64,000 nucleotides of DNA, from contig LNAC01000750.1 of the NCBI GenBank assembly GCA_002007465.1, forward strand, positions 372,001 to 436,000, given 5' to 3'. Below are positions 1 to 11,501 of the stretch, piece by piece; position 1 is the first letter of the stretch; each line of letters starts with the position of its first letter. The notes beneath the pieces are model-generated. The model saw only the letters and a program-made list of their open reading frames with translations. It was not told the origin of the DNA and did no database searches. This stretch comes from Ailurus styani. Lineage: Eukaryota > Chordata > Mammalia > Carnivora > Ailuridae. Position numbers and translations under genes: made by a program.

Positions 1-2837
1 AACAATGCTTTGCCCTGCTCATTCCAAGTTATGTAGCACCCATTGCTCCAGTCATCATGGTGATGACAATAAAAACAAGAAACACCCCATGAATTTTCAA
101 AATGCAGTTTAGGAGATGATATAGTCACTCAGTAAGAACCACTAGTCTGGGGGTTTTAGCTTCCAAAGGGTTTAGTCCAATAAGAGATTGACATGTAAAC
201 AAAGAACTAAAATACAGGATGATAAGTGAAAAGATAGAAATATATGCATAGTGTGAAAGGAACCCACAGGTGACAGGGATTAACTCTACCTTTGAAAGTC
301 AGAGAAGCCTCACCTGGAAGTTATTCTTGACTTGGACCTTAAAGGCGGAGTACCCCAGGCAGAAAACAGAAGTGCATTATAGGGCGCCTGGGTAGCTCAG
401 TGGGTTAAAGCCTCTGCCTTCAGCTCAGGTCATGATCTCAGGGTCCTGGGATCGAGGCCCGCATCGGGCTCCCTGCTCAGTGGGGAGCCTGCTTCCTCCT
501 CTCTCTCTGCCTCTCTGCCTACTTTTGCTCTCTCTCTCTGTCAAATAAATAAAATCTTTAAAAAAAAAATAAGTGCATTATAGGCAGAAACAGTTTATAC
601 AGGGATATGGAACATAGTTAAGGAATTGGGAGAAATTGGTTACCAGATATATGCTAAGTGTTAGAGAATGATAGAAGACATAACTGGGACATCCCATAAG
701 TGCCAAGCTAAGGACTTCCTGTTATAAGAAACAGAGAATTAAAAAAAAAAAAGTTAAGCTAGAGGGAATAAAAGCATATGATTTGCGTTTTAGAAAGGCA
801 ATCCTGGGGGCTCTTTAGACTGAGCACTGACTGAGCAGATAATTGATGTCATCTCATGAGATAGCAAATCATGGTTTGACACAGCTATTAACTGCTTCAT
901 CTAATCCATTCTTGAATTAGGTAGGGGCCAAGAACATTATAAAACCAATTATAAAGTACTTTGTCTCCCCCCTCTGTCTACAGTCATGTGTGACAACTCT
1001 TGCTATCTGTGACAGTTGAAGCCTTCTCTGTGGGCGTCATCTTTGTCTGCCAATAGTAGCAGCATCTTACTCCCATTGTATCCTCAACCTTTCTCTGCCA
1101 CGCCACCTCTCACCACAGAAGCCACACCCCCACAATGTGGAAGGCACAAGTTCATTTTCTAAGCTTTGGGCCTGCTCTGCAAAGCCTTAAGAATTCCCTC
1201 ATCTCCAGCAAAGCCATCCCTAGAGTTCTGGAGACTGACTCACTTCCTGCACCTCCCCTGACTCCTTACAGCTGAGAATACCACAGTTGGGCTTTAGAAG
1301 GAGAGCTCACAGACCTTACACGTCTAGGTTTGAGTTGTCCAAATGAAAACAACTCTCCTCTTACACCATTTCCCACAGATCAATACTCCTCATGTGATCT
1401 CGGTCTGAAAGTCTGGACTGGGTATAATCTTTGAGTACAGGAAATTTCACTTCAGAGCCTTGCATCCCTCAAATAAGAGACAGTTTTGATCAAGATTATT
1501 TGATTTAATTGATTTTACCATCCCTCGAGCTGTTTTCCTTTTCCATTCTACCAAATATCGTACATTCATTTTAGCCATACTTATGTAATAGTATGACCTT
1601 CTATCATGTAATTAACTACATAGAACAGCAACAAAGAAAGCCATAAATTTGACAGGCTGCCAATTGACATCACTCCATGTTTGCTTCCAATCCCCCATGT
1701 CCATTCAGATCAAAAACGTCATTGTGATCAGAGTACTCAGTACCTTTTTGATATAACTGCCATGCTGAAGCGACATGTCCACATCTAATAAAATGAAGTA
1801 ATCTAATAAATCTAATAAAGTGAAGTTTTACAAACCCTTTTCTCTTCCTTCGTGAGTATATTCACAAAGTTGCAGATGAAAGACCGGCACTCTGAAAAGC
1901 TGGGGATAGTTCCAGTTACTGACATTATTCCCTTCGACAGGGGAGTAGAAGCTTCATTTCTAAGAACCTTTTAAACGAAACCAGACCTAGAGGGCACGAA
2001 CACAAGGGGAAATGATGTACTTGCAAAGGAAGGTCTGGAAGAATTCTTGTTTTATTTCATTTTTCTATTCTCTAGTTTTCCCCCAGTATAATATTTATTA
2101 ACATGTAATTTCACTGTGGTTGCCTTACAAAATGAAACTGGACAACAGAATTAGGGTGAGACATCCAGTAAGCAATCAAGACCTTCCCTTCCCAGTCACA
2201 CAAATCAGCAGACACTCAAGCCATTGTGTTTATGCTTCGTTTGGAACCTAATGTAAATAGCACTGCATGCAGTGAGGTGTATTTCTTAAAATAGCAAACA
2301 TTCCAGCGTTACCATGGAGAGATCTGACGTGGAGGTTAAGGCAAAAACACACTCTAAATGCTAAAGGCAGAGACTGAAAACCTTGCAGGGATTAGTAGCT
2401 TGGGCAGCTCCAGCCAACTTCATATAAGGAGATCTTTTTCAAAGCAGCTTTTCTGTATCCTCTTCTTAAAGCTGATGAATGTTGAAGGTGGAGACTCTTT
2501 TATAAATCCTCATTCAACCTCACTGTCTCCCAGACATAACCTTCATCAGTAACATTTCTCAGCAAAAGGCCTTATCATTTAAGGCAATTGTAGTCCTGAT
2601 GCTTTAGAGCAGCAAAGGAGGTGGAAAAATAAGGGATTTCATTACAGCTTCATGAAAGGTATTTATTGAGCATTTAAAATGTACAGTAGAGAAAGAACAA
2701 AAGGTCATGAGCTGGGGTAGGCAGTGAAGATTTTGATCCGTAAGAAATGAGTAGGATTTTAATGAGATGAAAAGGAAAGGCATTGATTTATTCATTTAGT
2801 CATTCAATGATTATTTACTGATATCTAGAACATACTG
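1..2837. other. Non-coding flank, one CanSINE
   Basis: Apart from the SINE at 384-569 I recognise nothing. Probably intronic to CM1-type PDE4DIP transcripts that start further upstream (inference from isoform structure), otherwise intergenic. No CM1-type exon was found in it. Confidence 0.4.
382..570 (+). mobile_element. CanSINE (tRNA-Lys SINE)
   Basis: GGGCGCCTGGGTAGCTCAG head, CT-rich middle and AAATAAAATCTTTAAAA tail. Flanked by the 14-bp duplication AAGTGCATTATAGG (370-383 and 571-584), so a complete, fairly recent insertion. Confidence 0.95.
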
Positions 2838-5545
2838 TCCAAAGCACCTCAAAAGAAACAAGAACAGATCGATGAAACCAGGAGCTGGTTCTTTGAAAAG
2901 GTAAACAAAATTGATAAACACTTAGGCAGACTCATAAAAAAAAAAAAGAAAAGAAAAAGAGACAGATAGCAAGAGCAAGAGTTGGGGGAGGGAGAGAAAG
3001 AGAGAGACAGAGGACTCAAATAAATAAAATCTGAAAAGAAGAAGGGAAATAACAACTGATACCACAGAAATACAAAGGATTATAAGAAAACATTATGAAA
3101 AATTTATGCCAACAAATTGGACAACCTATAAGAAATGGATAAATTCCTAGAAACATATAACCTTCCAAAACCAAATCAGGAAGAAATAGAAAATTTGAAC
3201 AGACGAATTATGAGCAATGAAATTGAATCAGCAATTAAAAAAAAATACAAAAATACAAAAAACCTCCCAACAAACAAAAGTACAGGACCAGATGGCTTCA
3301 CAGGTGAATTCTGCTGAACACTAAAGAAGAATTAATACCTATCCTCAAACTATCTCAAAAAATAGAAAAGGAAGGAAAACTTCCACTCATTTTGTGAGGC
3401 CAACATTACCCTGATACTAAAACCGGATAAAAACACTACAAAAAAAGAGAAAGGAAAAGAAAATAATAGAAGACTATAGTCCAACATCTCTGATGAACAT
3501 AGATGCAGAAATCTATAGATTTAGAAATCTAAAATATTAGCAACCAGAATCCAACAATACATTAAAGAAATCATTCACCACCATCAAATGGGATTTATTC
3601 TAGGATGCGAGAGTGGTTTAATATTTGCAAATCAATGAATGTGATACATCTCACTAACAAGGAGAAGGATTAATAACCATACAATCATCGTAATAGAGAA
3701 AAAACATTTGACAAAGTACATCCACTCATGATAAAAACTCTCAACAAAGGATTAGAGGGAATATACCTCAACATGTCCCACCAGGTTCACCCATCCCCCA
3801 GCCCCTTCCTTTCTAAAGCCCTCAGTTTGTTCCTGGAGTCTATAGTCTCTCATGAGGAAGAACCAATATTGTTAAAATATCCATACTACCCAAATCAATC
3901 TACACATTTAATGCAGTGTCTATCAAAATACCAACAACAGTTTTTCACTGAACAAGAACAAATAATCTTAAAATTTGTATGGAATCACAAAAGACCGTGA
4001 ATAGCCAAAGCAGACTTGAAAAAGAAAAACAAAGCTGGAAGGATCACAATCACAAATTTCAAGATATGTTACAAAGGTGTAATGATCAAAACGGTATGGT
4101 ACTGGCACAAAAATAGACACCTAGGTCATTGGAACAGAATAGAGAGTCCAGATAACCTGTGACAAAGTAGGCAAGAATATACACTGGGGAAAAAGATAGT
4201 CTCTTCAGTAAATGATGCTTGGAAAACTGGACAGCTACATGCAAAAGAATGAAACCGAACCACTTTATTACACCATATACAAAAATAAACACAAAATGGA
4301 TTAAAGACTTACATGTCAGACCCGAAACTGTAAAAATCCTAGAAGAAAACACAGGCAGTTATCTCTTTGACATCGGTCCTAGAAACATTTTCCTAGATAT
4401 GTTTCCTTACTCAAGGGAAAACAAAAGCAAAATTAACTATTGGGACTATAACAAAATAAAAAGCTTTCGCACAACAAAAGAAACCATCAACAAAATAAAA
4501 ACTTCAACCTACTGAATGGGAGAAGATATTTGCAAATAATATATTTAATAAGGAGTTAATACCTAAAATACATGAGGATCATATACAACTCAACACCAAA
4601 ACCCCCAAATAATCCAATTAAAAAATGGACAGAAGACCTGAATAAAGATTTTTCCCAAGAAGTCGGACACATGGCCAACAGACACATGAAAAGATGCTCT
4701 ATATCACTGATTATCAGGGAAATGCAAATCAAAACCACAATCAGATATCACCTCACACTTGTCAGAATGTCTAAAATCAAAAACACAAGAAATAACAAGG
4801 GTTGGTGGACAAGAATGTGGAGATAAAGGAACCCTTGTGCACTGTTGGTAAGAAGGTAAGCTGGTGCAGCCACTGTGGAAAACAGTATGGAGGTTCCTTG
4901 AAAAATTAAAAATAGAATTACCATATGACCCAGTAATCCCATTACTGGGTATTTACCCAAAGAAAACAAAAACACTAATTCAAAAAGATAAATCACTTCT
5001 TTGTTTATGGTAGCATTATTTACACTAGCCCAGATATGAAAGCAACCCATGTGTCCATTGATAGATGAATGGGTAAAGAAGATGCAGTATATAAGAGTGA
5101 AATCTTGCCATGCAACAACATGGATGGACCTAGAGCATTTTATACTACATGAAATAAGTCAGACAGAGAAAGACAAATACCGTGTGATTTTGTTATATGT
5201 GGAATCTCAAAAACAAAACAAAACAGAAACAGACTCATAAATACAGAGAACAAACTGGTGGTTGCCAAATAAGGGAGGTGAGGGGATGGCAAAATAGGTG
5301 CAGGGGATTATGAATACAAATTTCCAGTTATAAAATAAGTAAGTCACAGAGATGAAAAGTATGGCATAGGGAATATAGTTGATAATATTATAATAATTGC
5401 ATGGTGACCGATGGTGACTATACTTATTGTGAACATTGAATAATGTATAGAATTGTTGACTCACTATGTTATACACATGAAACTAATATATTATTACATG
5501 TCAACTGTATTTCAATAATAAATATTTTTAAAATACTTCAAAGAA
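2838..5545 (+). mobile_element. Old L1, 3' part of ORF2 to tail, rearranged
   Basis: Forward L1 ORF2 sequence from about 2838 (GCACCTCAAAAGAAACAAGA region), broken by stops and frameshifts, through the reverse-transcriptase and C-terminal parts (e.g. frames at 3135, 4219, 4572) to the 3' end near 5545. Several hundred bp of ORF2 are missing at about 3774, where an inverted piece of L1 3' UTR lies instead. No intact ORF. Confidence 0.85.
3774..3857 (-). mobile_element. Inverted L1 3'-UTR patch inside the L1
   Basis: On the - strand this reads as the carnivore L1 3' UTR (GAGAGACTATAGACTCC, AACAAACTGAGGGCTTTAGA, then a G-rich stretch), the same region seen forward at 16222-16320. It interrupts forward ORF2. 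Confidence 0.7.
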
Positions 5546-5654
5546 GAAAGACAAGAGCGTTTACCCTTAAGGAGCTTGTATCTAATAAGATAAATAACCA
5601 AGTGATCAAATAACTAATTGCAAATTGTAATAAGTACTTTGAAGAAAACAAAGA

Positions 5655-5863
5655 GCAGGGATCAGCCAACTTTTTCTGTAAAAGGCCAGGTGATAAATAA
5701 TTTAGACCTTGCGGGTCATAAGGTTTCTTATGTGCTCTTGTAGCACCAAAATAGCCATACACAATACATAAGTGAGTTGGCATGTATGTTCCAATAAAAC
5801 TTTACTTACAAAAATAGGTGGGGGACAAATTTAGTCCACAATTCATAGTTTGGTGACCCCTAA
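5655..5863 (+). mobile_element. MER1-type hAT-Charlie DNA transposon relic
   Basis: Begins CAGGGATCAGCCAACTTTTT, contains TCCAATAAAACTTTACTTAC, and ends AGTTTGGTGACCCCT, so the two ends are near inverted repeats. Family name from memory. Confidence 0.65.
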
Positions 5864-7597
5864 TAGAGAATTAGGAGGAACGAGTATGGGGGTATTATAG
5901 GGAAGGGGAAGATGGTAATTTTGAGATGTCTCTGACATATCATATGCAGATATGAATAGGTAGTTGGCTATTTCAGATTTGAACTCAGAGGAAATTCTGG
6001 GATAAAGATATAAATGGAAAGTTACTAGTATAAAGATGGGAAAGGATAAGATGATACTGAAAGAAAATAAAAATAGGGAGGCAAAGAGGGTCTAGGACTG
6101 AGCCTCAGTGAACACCTACAGAAGGTTCGCAGTGGGTACGACTCTTAGTTCACAAATTCAGTTGTGCAGGAAATACATTTCTTTACTTTCTTTCAATTGA
6201 TTTAATGTTACTCTGAGTCCCTGTCCTAATCAGGCTAGCAAGAAGTTCAATAGCATCCATTTGGTACATATATTCCTCCCTATTCTCTCAGTTACGTGAA
6301 AGTGAAGGTTTTTATCAGGGACCAAAGACTCAAGGGTTTACTCTTACCCTTGGTACACCCTGGAAGTACCCCTTCCCCAACAAGCATGGTTCTGCCAATT
6401 CTAACAGCTTGCCATATTAGAGTCTTTTATGGAGCCAGAACCCCATGATATAGAGTCCAGCCTCTCCAAGTCACCCACTTTCTTCTCCCCCCAGGTCCTG
6501 CTGCTTCTCTGGGGCACTAATATGGGATGGAGGTGGCTCCCTGTTATTCTCTGATCCCCGGTCTCTTTCTGATCTGAGTGAAATCTAACCCCTTCCTTTT
6601 CTGTTTCTCCTCTTCCCCACTGGGACACCTGGCTTAATCTTCTCACATGGTTTAGAATTTTATTAAAGTCAGGAAATGCATTTGACTTCAACCTCTGCTC
6701 TTTGCTCTGTAAAAATTCCCAAGTTAAGGGCCTGACCATCCGATTAAAAAAGAGGAAGGTGGGACATACAGATAATAAAGCAGTTTATATCCTGTCGTCA
6801 CACCATATGATTAGGGAAGGAGTATGAGATATAGCTGAAAAGTAGATTAGGATCTTTCTGTAGAGATATTGAAATGCCAAGCTGTTGAAGTTTTGGACTT
6901 CATCCTATAGTGGACAATGATGATTCTTTACTATGAATGTTCTGGAAATAGTATGGAGGATGATTAGAGGGATAAGCTTCTAAGCCTAGTGACATGGTTT
7001 AGGTTTTATTTAGGTTTCCAGAACCCGAAATAGAAAATGCAGTGTAAATGTGAAGCAACATTTCTGAAGATGCTAGAGATGTTCAGGAAAAGAGTCCCAA
7101 ATTTAGTGTTTAACTTGATAGGGAAGGATTCTGAGGAGTTAAAGGTTAACAGTTTTGAAGCTTACAAGTCACAAGTTTACAAGTTACAGTTACAGAAAAT
7201 GATATGCCTGACCTTATCTCTCCTGCTAATCTCTCCCTAGCTTTTGACAATGTTAACCTCCCCTCCCATTCTTGAAACTCTGTCCCTGTCTCACCTGTGC
7301 TTTGATTGCAGAAGAGCCCCACTTAGTTTTTTTTTTCCACCTAGTTTTCTGCCAGCTAAACTCAGCGAGTTCCTAATTAAATTTTTCATTATCTTTTTTG
7401 CAAATGGACTCAACTCTCACATTTCTGTTCATTTAGACCATGTTTTCTACCAGTCTTTGAGACCAAAAACCTAATCTTCATCTTTAATCCTTTCTTTTTT
7501 TCTTCATCCTCTCTATGTATGTGTCATCAAGTCCTGCTCTTTATTCCTTCAAAATGATTCTCCTATTTACCACTTTCTTTCCATTTCTACACCAGAC
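5864..7597. other. Non-coding stretch without recognised gene
   Basis: No family recognised with confidence. A 112-codon antisense frame (6401-6739) has no known match. DNA around 7200-7500 faintly resembles L2-type coding remnants. Confidence 0.35.
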
Positions 7598-7775
7598 TTT
7601 TTTTTTTTTACTTAAATTCAATAATACATACAATGTATTATTTGTTTCAGGGGTATAGGTCTGTGATTCATCAGTCTTATATGATACCCAGTGCTCATTA
7701 CAACACATTCCCTCCCCAATGTCCACCATGCAGGTACCCCATCTCTCTACCACCACCCCTAATTTTAGCATGCAC
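7598..7775 (-). mobile_element. L1 3'-UTR fragment
   Basis: Starts with poly-T and carries GATTCATCAGTCTTATATGA and CCCAGTGCTCATTACAACAC, the complement of the carnivore L1 3' UTR. 5'-truncated copy. Confidence 0.7.
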
Positions 7776-7886
7776 ATTTTCTCCTCTTCAATTAAACTGA
7801 AAGTTCACTAAAGACAGAGAAAAGACATACTGAGTTTGTGTAAATTCTTGCTCTCTGGTTGATTAACATGTACTTTAAAATTCACG

Positions 7887-8088
7887 TGGGACATCTGGGT
7901 GGCTCAGTTGGTTGAGCTTCAGACTCTGGATTTCGGCTCAGGTCATGATCTCAGGGCCTGAGATGGAGCCCAGCATGGGATTCCCCGTTCAGCGGGGAGT
8001 CTGCTTGTCTCCTTCTCTTTCTGCCCCTCCTCCTGCTCTCTCTTTCTGAAATAAATAAATAAATCTTAAAAAAAACAAAAAAAAATAA
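7887..8088 (+). mobile_element. CanSINE, diverged
   Basis: ACATCTGGGTGGCTCAGTTG head, GGTCATGATCTCAGGG core, AAATAAATAAATCTTAAAAA tail. Older head variant (GGTTGAGCTTC). Confidence 0.9.
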
Positions 8089-8794
8089 AATTCTCTTAAA
8101 CAGCTATAGGTATTTAATAACTTTACTTGAAAGACTCTTTACTATTTTAAGATGGATTCTGCTGATGACCATATTGCAATCTGTAGTTGAACTGGTAATC
8201 TCCTGGTTTTAAAACAAGTCTTTCAAAATGCTGTTATTAATTAATGCAAAGCATGATTGCTTCTGGCTTCTTAAAAATTTCCAACCATCACAGGGGAGTC
8301 ATGCACATGCTTGTGTTTCCATAAAGCCTAAGTGGCTTTACTTTGATATTCTTTCATTTCCTCATCTGCTTTAGCTTCTCTGCCAAAATCACTTTTTTTT
8401 TTTTTTTGGCATAGTTTTTAGTAATTAGAACAGCTATTTCCAATGTCATAACTAGGGCAGTGAAACCTAACACAACTGTTGGGGACATGGGGATTTTCCA
8501 TCTCTCTGATTCTCTTGGAAATGACTTACCAGCCCAGAATTTGGTCTTAGAAGCACTACAACATAGTGGTTATGAAAGTGGCTATGAGATAACTTAGAAA
8601 ATAGAGATAGTGCAAAAGATCTTTACCATAATACTACTTAGGAATTTTGATTCAAATGAGAATATAGTTCTCTAAATTCGACAATCTGTAAGTAATTCTT
8701 CGTTGATGGGTTTTTCTATTTATCTGCAGAACTTCTAATCTTTTGACTTGAGATTTTTCTGAATACAGTTTAGGATAGCTCTAATTAAGTCATT

Positions 8795-8975
8795 TTCAAA
8801 GTGTGATTCCCAGTCAACAGCATCAGCATGATCTAGGAATTTGTTAGGAATGCAAATTCCCGGGCTCCACTCCAGGCAAACTGAATCAGAAACTCTAGGA
8901 GGTAGGTCCCAGCAGTCTGTTTTATCAAGCCCTCCAGGGGCTTCTGATGCCTGGCAAAGGTTGAAAACTACTCTT
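8795..8975 (-). mobile_element. MER5A-type hAT DNA transposon relic
   Basis: Starts TTCAAAGTGTGATTCCCAG, contains TGAATCAGAAACTCTAGGAG, ends AAGGTTGAAAACTA. This fits the MER5 family, ancient in mammals. Confidence 0.7.
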
Positions 8976-9466
8976 TAAATTCAACATGTTTACTTTGTAG
9001 ATGAGAAAATTAAGGGCCAGACATAAATGATTTAACTAGCACATATAGCTAATAAGTGCTGTGAATGCATTTATCAATACATTTTGAGGGCAAACAGCTG
9101 ACATATAAAATTAATTCATAACAGCTTATCATAATATGAAACCTGCTCTTAGTCCAATTTTCCTTTAATATGTAACTTTGATAAGTTTTAGAATTATCCT
9201 ATTCTAAATCATCTCAGAAGCCCCAAGTCTTAACCTTATCAGCGTGCCTTGCTTTAATCATGTATGTGTGGTGTGCATATGCATATAAAATGTTTTTCAA
9301 AACTCCTATGGATAGGAACTATAAAGTTTTGAATTTGCAGTTGGGATTTTTATAGAATTTTTTTCTAGGCCATATTTTATCTTCCCAATTTTCAAAGCTA
9401 TTCTTATGATAAAGTTACTTACTAACAACAACAAAAAACCCCTCTCAGATTAAAAGTTTATGGGTA

Positions 9467-9671
9467 GGGGCACCTGGGTGGCTCAGTGGGTTAAGCCTCT
9501 GCCTTCGGCTCTGTCTTAGGCTCATGTCATGATCTCAGGGTCCTGGGATCAAGTCCCACATCGGCCTCTTTGCTCAGTAGGGAGCCTGCTTTCCCCCCCC
9601 TCCCTCTGCCTGCCTCTCTGCCTACTTGTGATCTCTCTCTCTGTCAAATAAATAAATAAAATCTTAAATAA
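9467..9671 (+). mobile_element. CanSINE
   Basis: GGCACCTGGGTGGCTCAG head with a short duplication in the middle (TTCGGCTCTGTCTTAGGCTC). Flanked by AAAAGTTTATGGGTA (9452-9466 and 9672-9686). Confidence 0.93.
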
Positions 9672-9697
9672 AAAAGTTTATGGGTAACACATTTTTC

Positions 9698-9891
9698 AAA
9701 AAGATTTTATTTATTTATTTATTTGAAAGAGAGAGAGAATGAGAAAGAGCATGAGAGGGGAGAAGGTCAGAGGGAGAAACAGACCCCTCACAGAGCTGGG
9801 AGCCCAATGCGGGACTCGATCCCAGGACTCAGGGATCATGACCTGAGCTGAAGGCAGTTGCTTAACCAACTGAGCCAGCCAGGCACCTGGT
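9698..9891 (-). mobile_element. CanSINE
   Basis: Antisense: AAAGATTTTATTTATTTATT tail, ending GAGCCAGCCAGGCACC. Confidence 0.9.
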
Positions 9892-9928
9892 AAGACATAT
9901 TTTATATTTATTTCTTCTTTGTTAAGTC

Positions 9929-10127
9929 TTTTTTTTTTTTTTTAAGATTTCATTTATTTATTTGACAGAGAGAGATCACAAGTAGGCAGAGAGGCGGGCA
10001 GAGAGATAGGAAGAAGCAGGCTCCCTGATGAGCAGGGAGCCCAATGAGGGGCTGGATCCCAGGACCCTGAGACCATGACTTGAGCCGAATGCAGAGGCTT
10101 TAGCCCACTGAGCCACCCAGGCACCCC
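9929..10127 (-). mobile_element. CanSINE
   Basis: Antisense, long poly-T, GAGCCACCCAGGCACCCC head. CTTTGTTA on both sides looks like the target duplication. Confidence 0.9.
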
Positions 10128-10147
10128 CCTCTTTGTTACTTCTTATT

Positions 10148-10800
10148 GAACTATTCTAACATATATAAAATCTGCAGATCTAAGCATTCAGTTCAATGGA
10201 ACTTTGAGAATTGTACACATCCATGTAACCATCCCATAAAATGTTTTCATCACTGCAGAAAATTCCTCTGTGCTCCTCTGCAATCAGTTCTTAACCTATC
10301 TCAGCCCTCATAACCACTTTCTGTACTTCTATCACCATAGATTCAATTTTTCTTGTTGTTAGACATAAATTAAAAGGAATCACACAGAATGTACTGACTT
10401 GTATATGACTTGTTACACCTAACATGCTTTTGAGATTCATTCATGTTGTGGGTGTCAGTTTATTTTTTTTAATTGCCAATTAGTATTGTATAAATATATC
10501 AAAATGTGTTTATCTTACCTATTTCCTAGTAACAATTTTTATCTTATCACAAAAGCAATTCATGCTTAATATAGAAAATTATAGAATATAAATGAAGGAA
10601 GAAGAAAATAAGTATTCATAATTCCACTCTCCAGACATAATCACTATTTACTAACTTGTATATCCCCTTTGAATCTTTGTTTATATAAGTTGTCCACATA
10701 TATAACACATGTAGCTATCATATATATTAAAAAATTCTCATTTTAGATTCAAGTGTTACCACATAGACTCTGCTTAGTGTGTTAAATTGGCACAAGTCTT
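10148..10800 (+). mobile_element. Old L1M-type 3' fragments
   Basis: Text typical of old L1 3' UTR (AATTGTACACATCCATGTAA, GAGATTCATTCATGTTGTGG). Diverged and broken; borders approximate. Confidence 0.45.
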
Positions 10801-10884
10801 AGTTGTAACTATTGAATATTTTCTAATTTAAAAAAAATTTAAGATACATGAATACACATTTATTTCCCAAAATTCAAATGACAT

Positions 10885-10885
10885 A

Positions 10886-10940
<55 letters not shown>
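10885..10940. repeat. (TA)n microsatellite, about 27 units
   Basis: Uninterrupted TA dinucleotides inside old repeat DNA; likely length-variable between individuals. Confidence 0.97.
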
Positions 10941-10944
<4 letters not shown>

Positions 10945-11082
10945 GTAAATGTTCCTATTCAATCCCCGATTTTACTTTCCTCCCAGTAGGTAGCCAGTAT
11001 TAACTATATACAAAGTCTTAACCAAGGTGATATTGATAAGGACCATGAAGTTCTGAATTTATTATCACCTGATTTTTCTAAG

Positions 11083-11280
11083 TTTTTTTTTTAAGTTTTA
11101 TTTATTTATTTTAGGGACAGAGAGTGTGTGCAAGAGCAGGGGAAGGGGCAGAGGGAGAGACAGAGGGGAAGCAGATTCCCTGCTGAGCAGGGAACCCCAT
11201 GGGGCTCAATCTCAGGACCCTGAGATCCTGACCTGAGCTGAAGTCAGATACTTAACTGACTGAGCCATCCAGGCGTCCCT
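11083..11280 (-). mobile_element. CanSINE, diverged
   Basis: Antisense, AAGTTTTATTTATTTATTTT tail, ending GAGCCATCCAGGCGTCCC. Confidence 0.9.
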
Positions 11281-11311
11281 GTAAGTTTTATTTATTTATT
11301 TTTTAATTTTT

Positions 11312-11500
11312 AAAAAAGGTTTTATTTATTTATTTGACAGAGAGAGAGATCACAAGTAGGCAGGGAGGCAGGCAGAGAGAGAGGGGGAAGCAGGCTCCCT
11401 GCTGAGCAGACAGCCCGATGCGGGACTTGATCTCAGGACCCTGAGATCATGACCTGAGCTGAAGACAGAGGCTTAACTCACTGAGCCACCCAGGCGCCCC
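11312..11500 (-). mobile_element. CanSINE
   Basis: Antisense, ending GAGCCACCCAGGCGCCCC. The flanks TAAGTTTTATTT (11282 and 11501) form the target duplication. It lies directly behind another copy. Confidence 0.93.
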
Positions 11501-11501
11501 T

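Noticed and set aside
2838..5545. Several open frames that look protein-like
   Set aside because: Pieces of a decayed L1 ORF2, with stops, frameshifts and an internal rearrangement; not host genes.
6401..6739. 112-codon antisense ORF
   Set aside because: No recognised domain, no promoter, intron-like surroundings; most likely chance.
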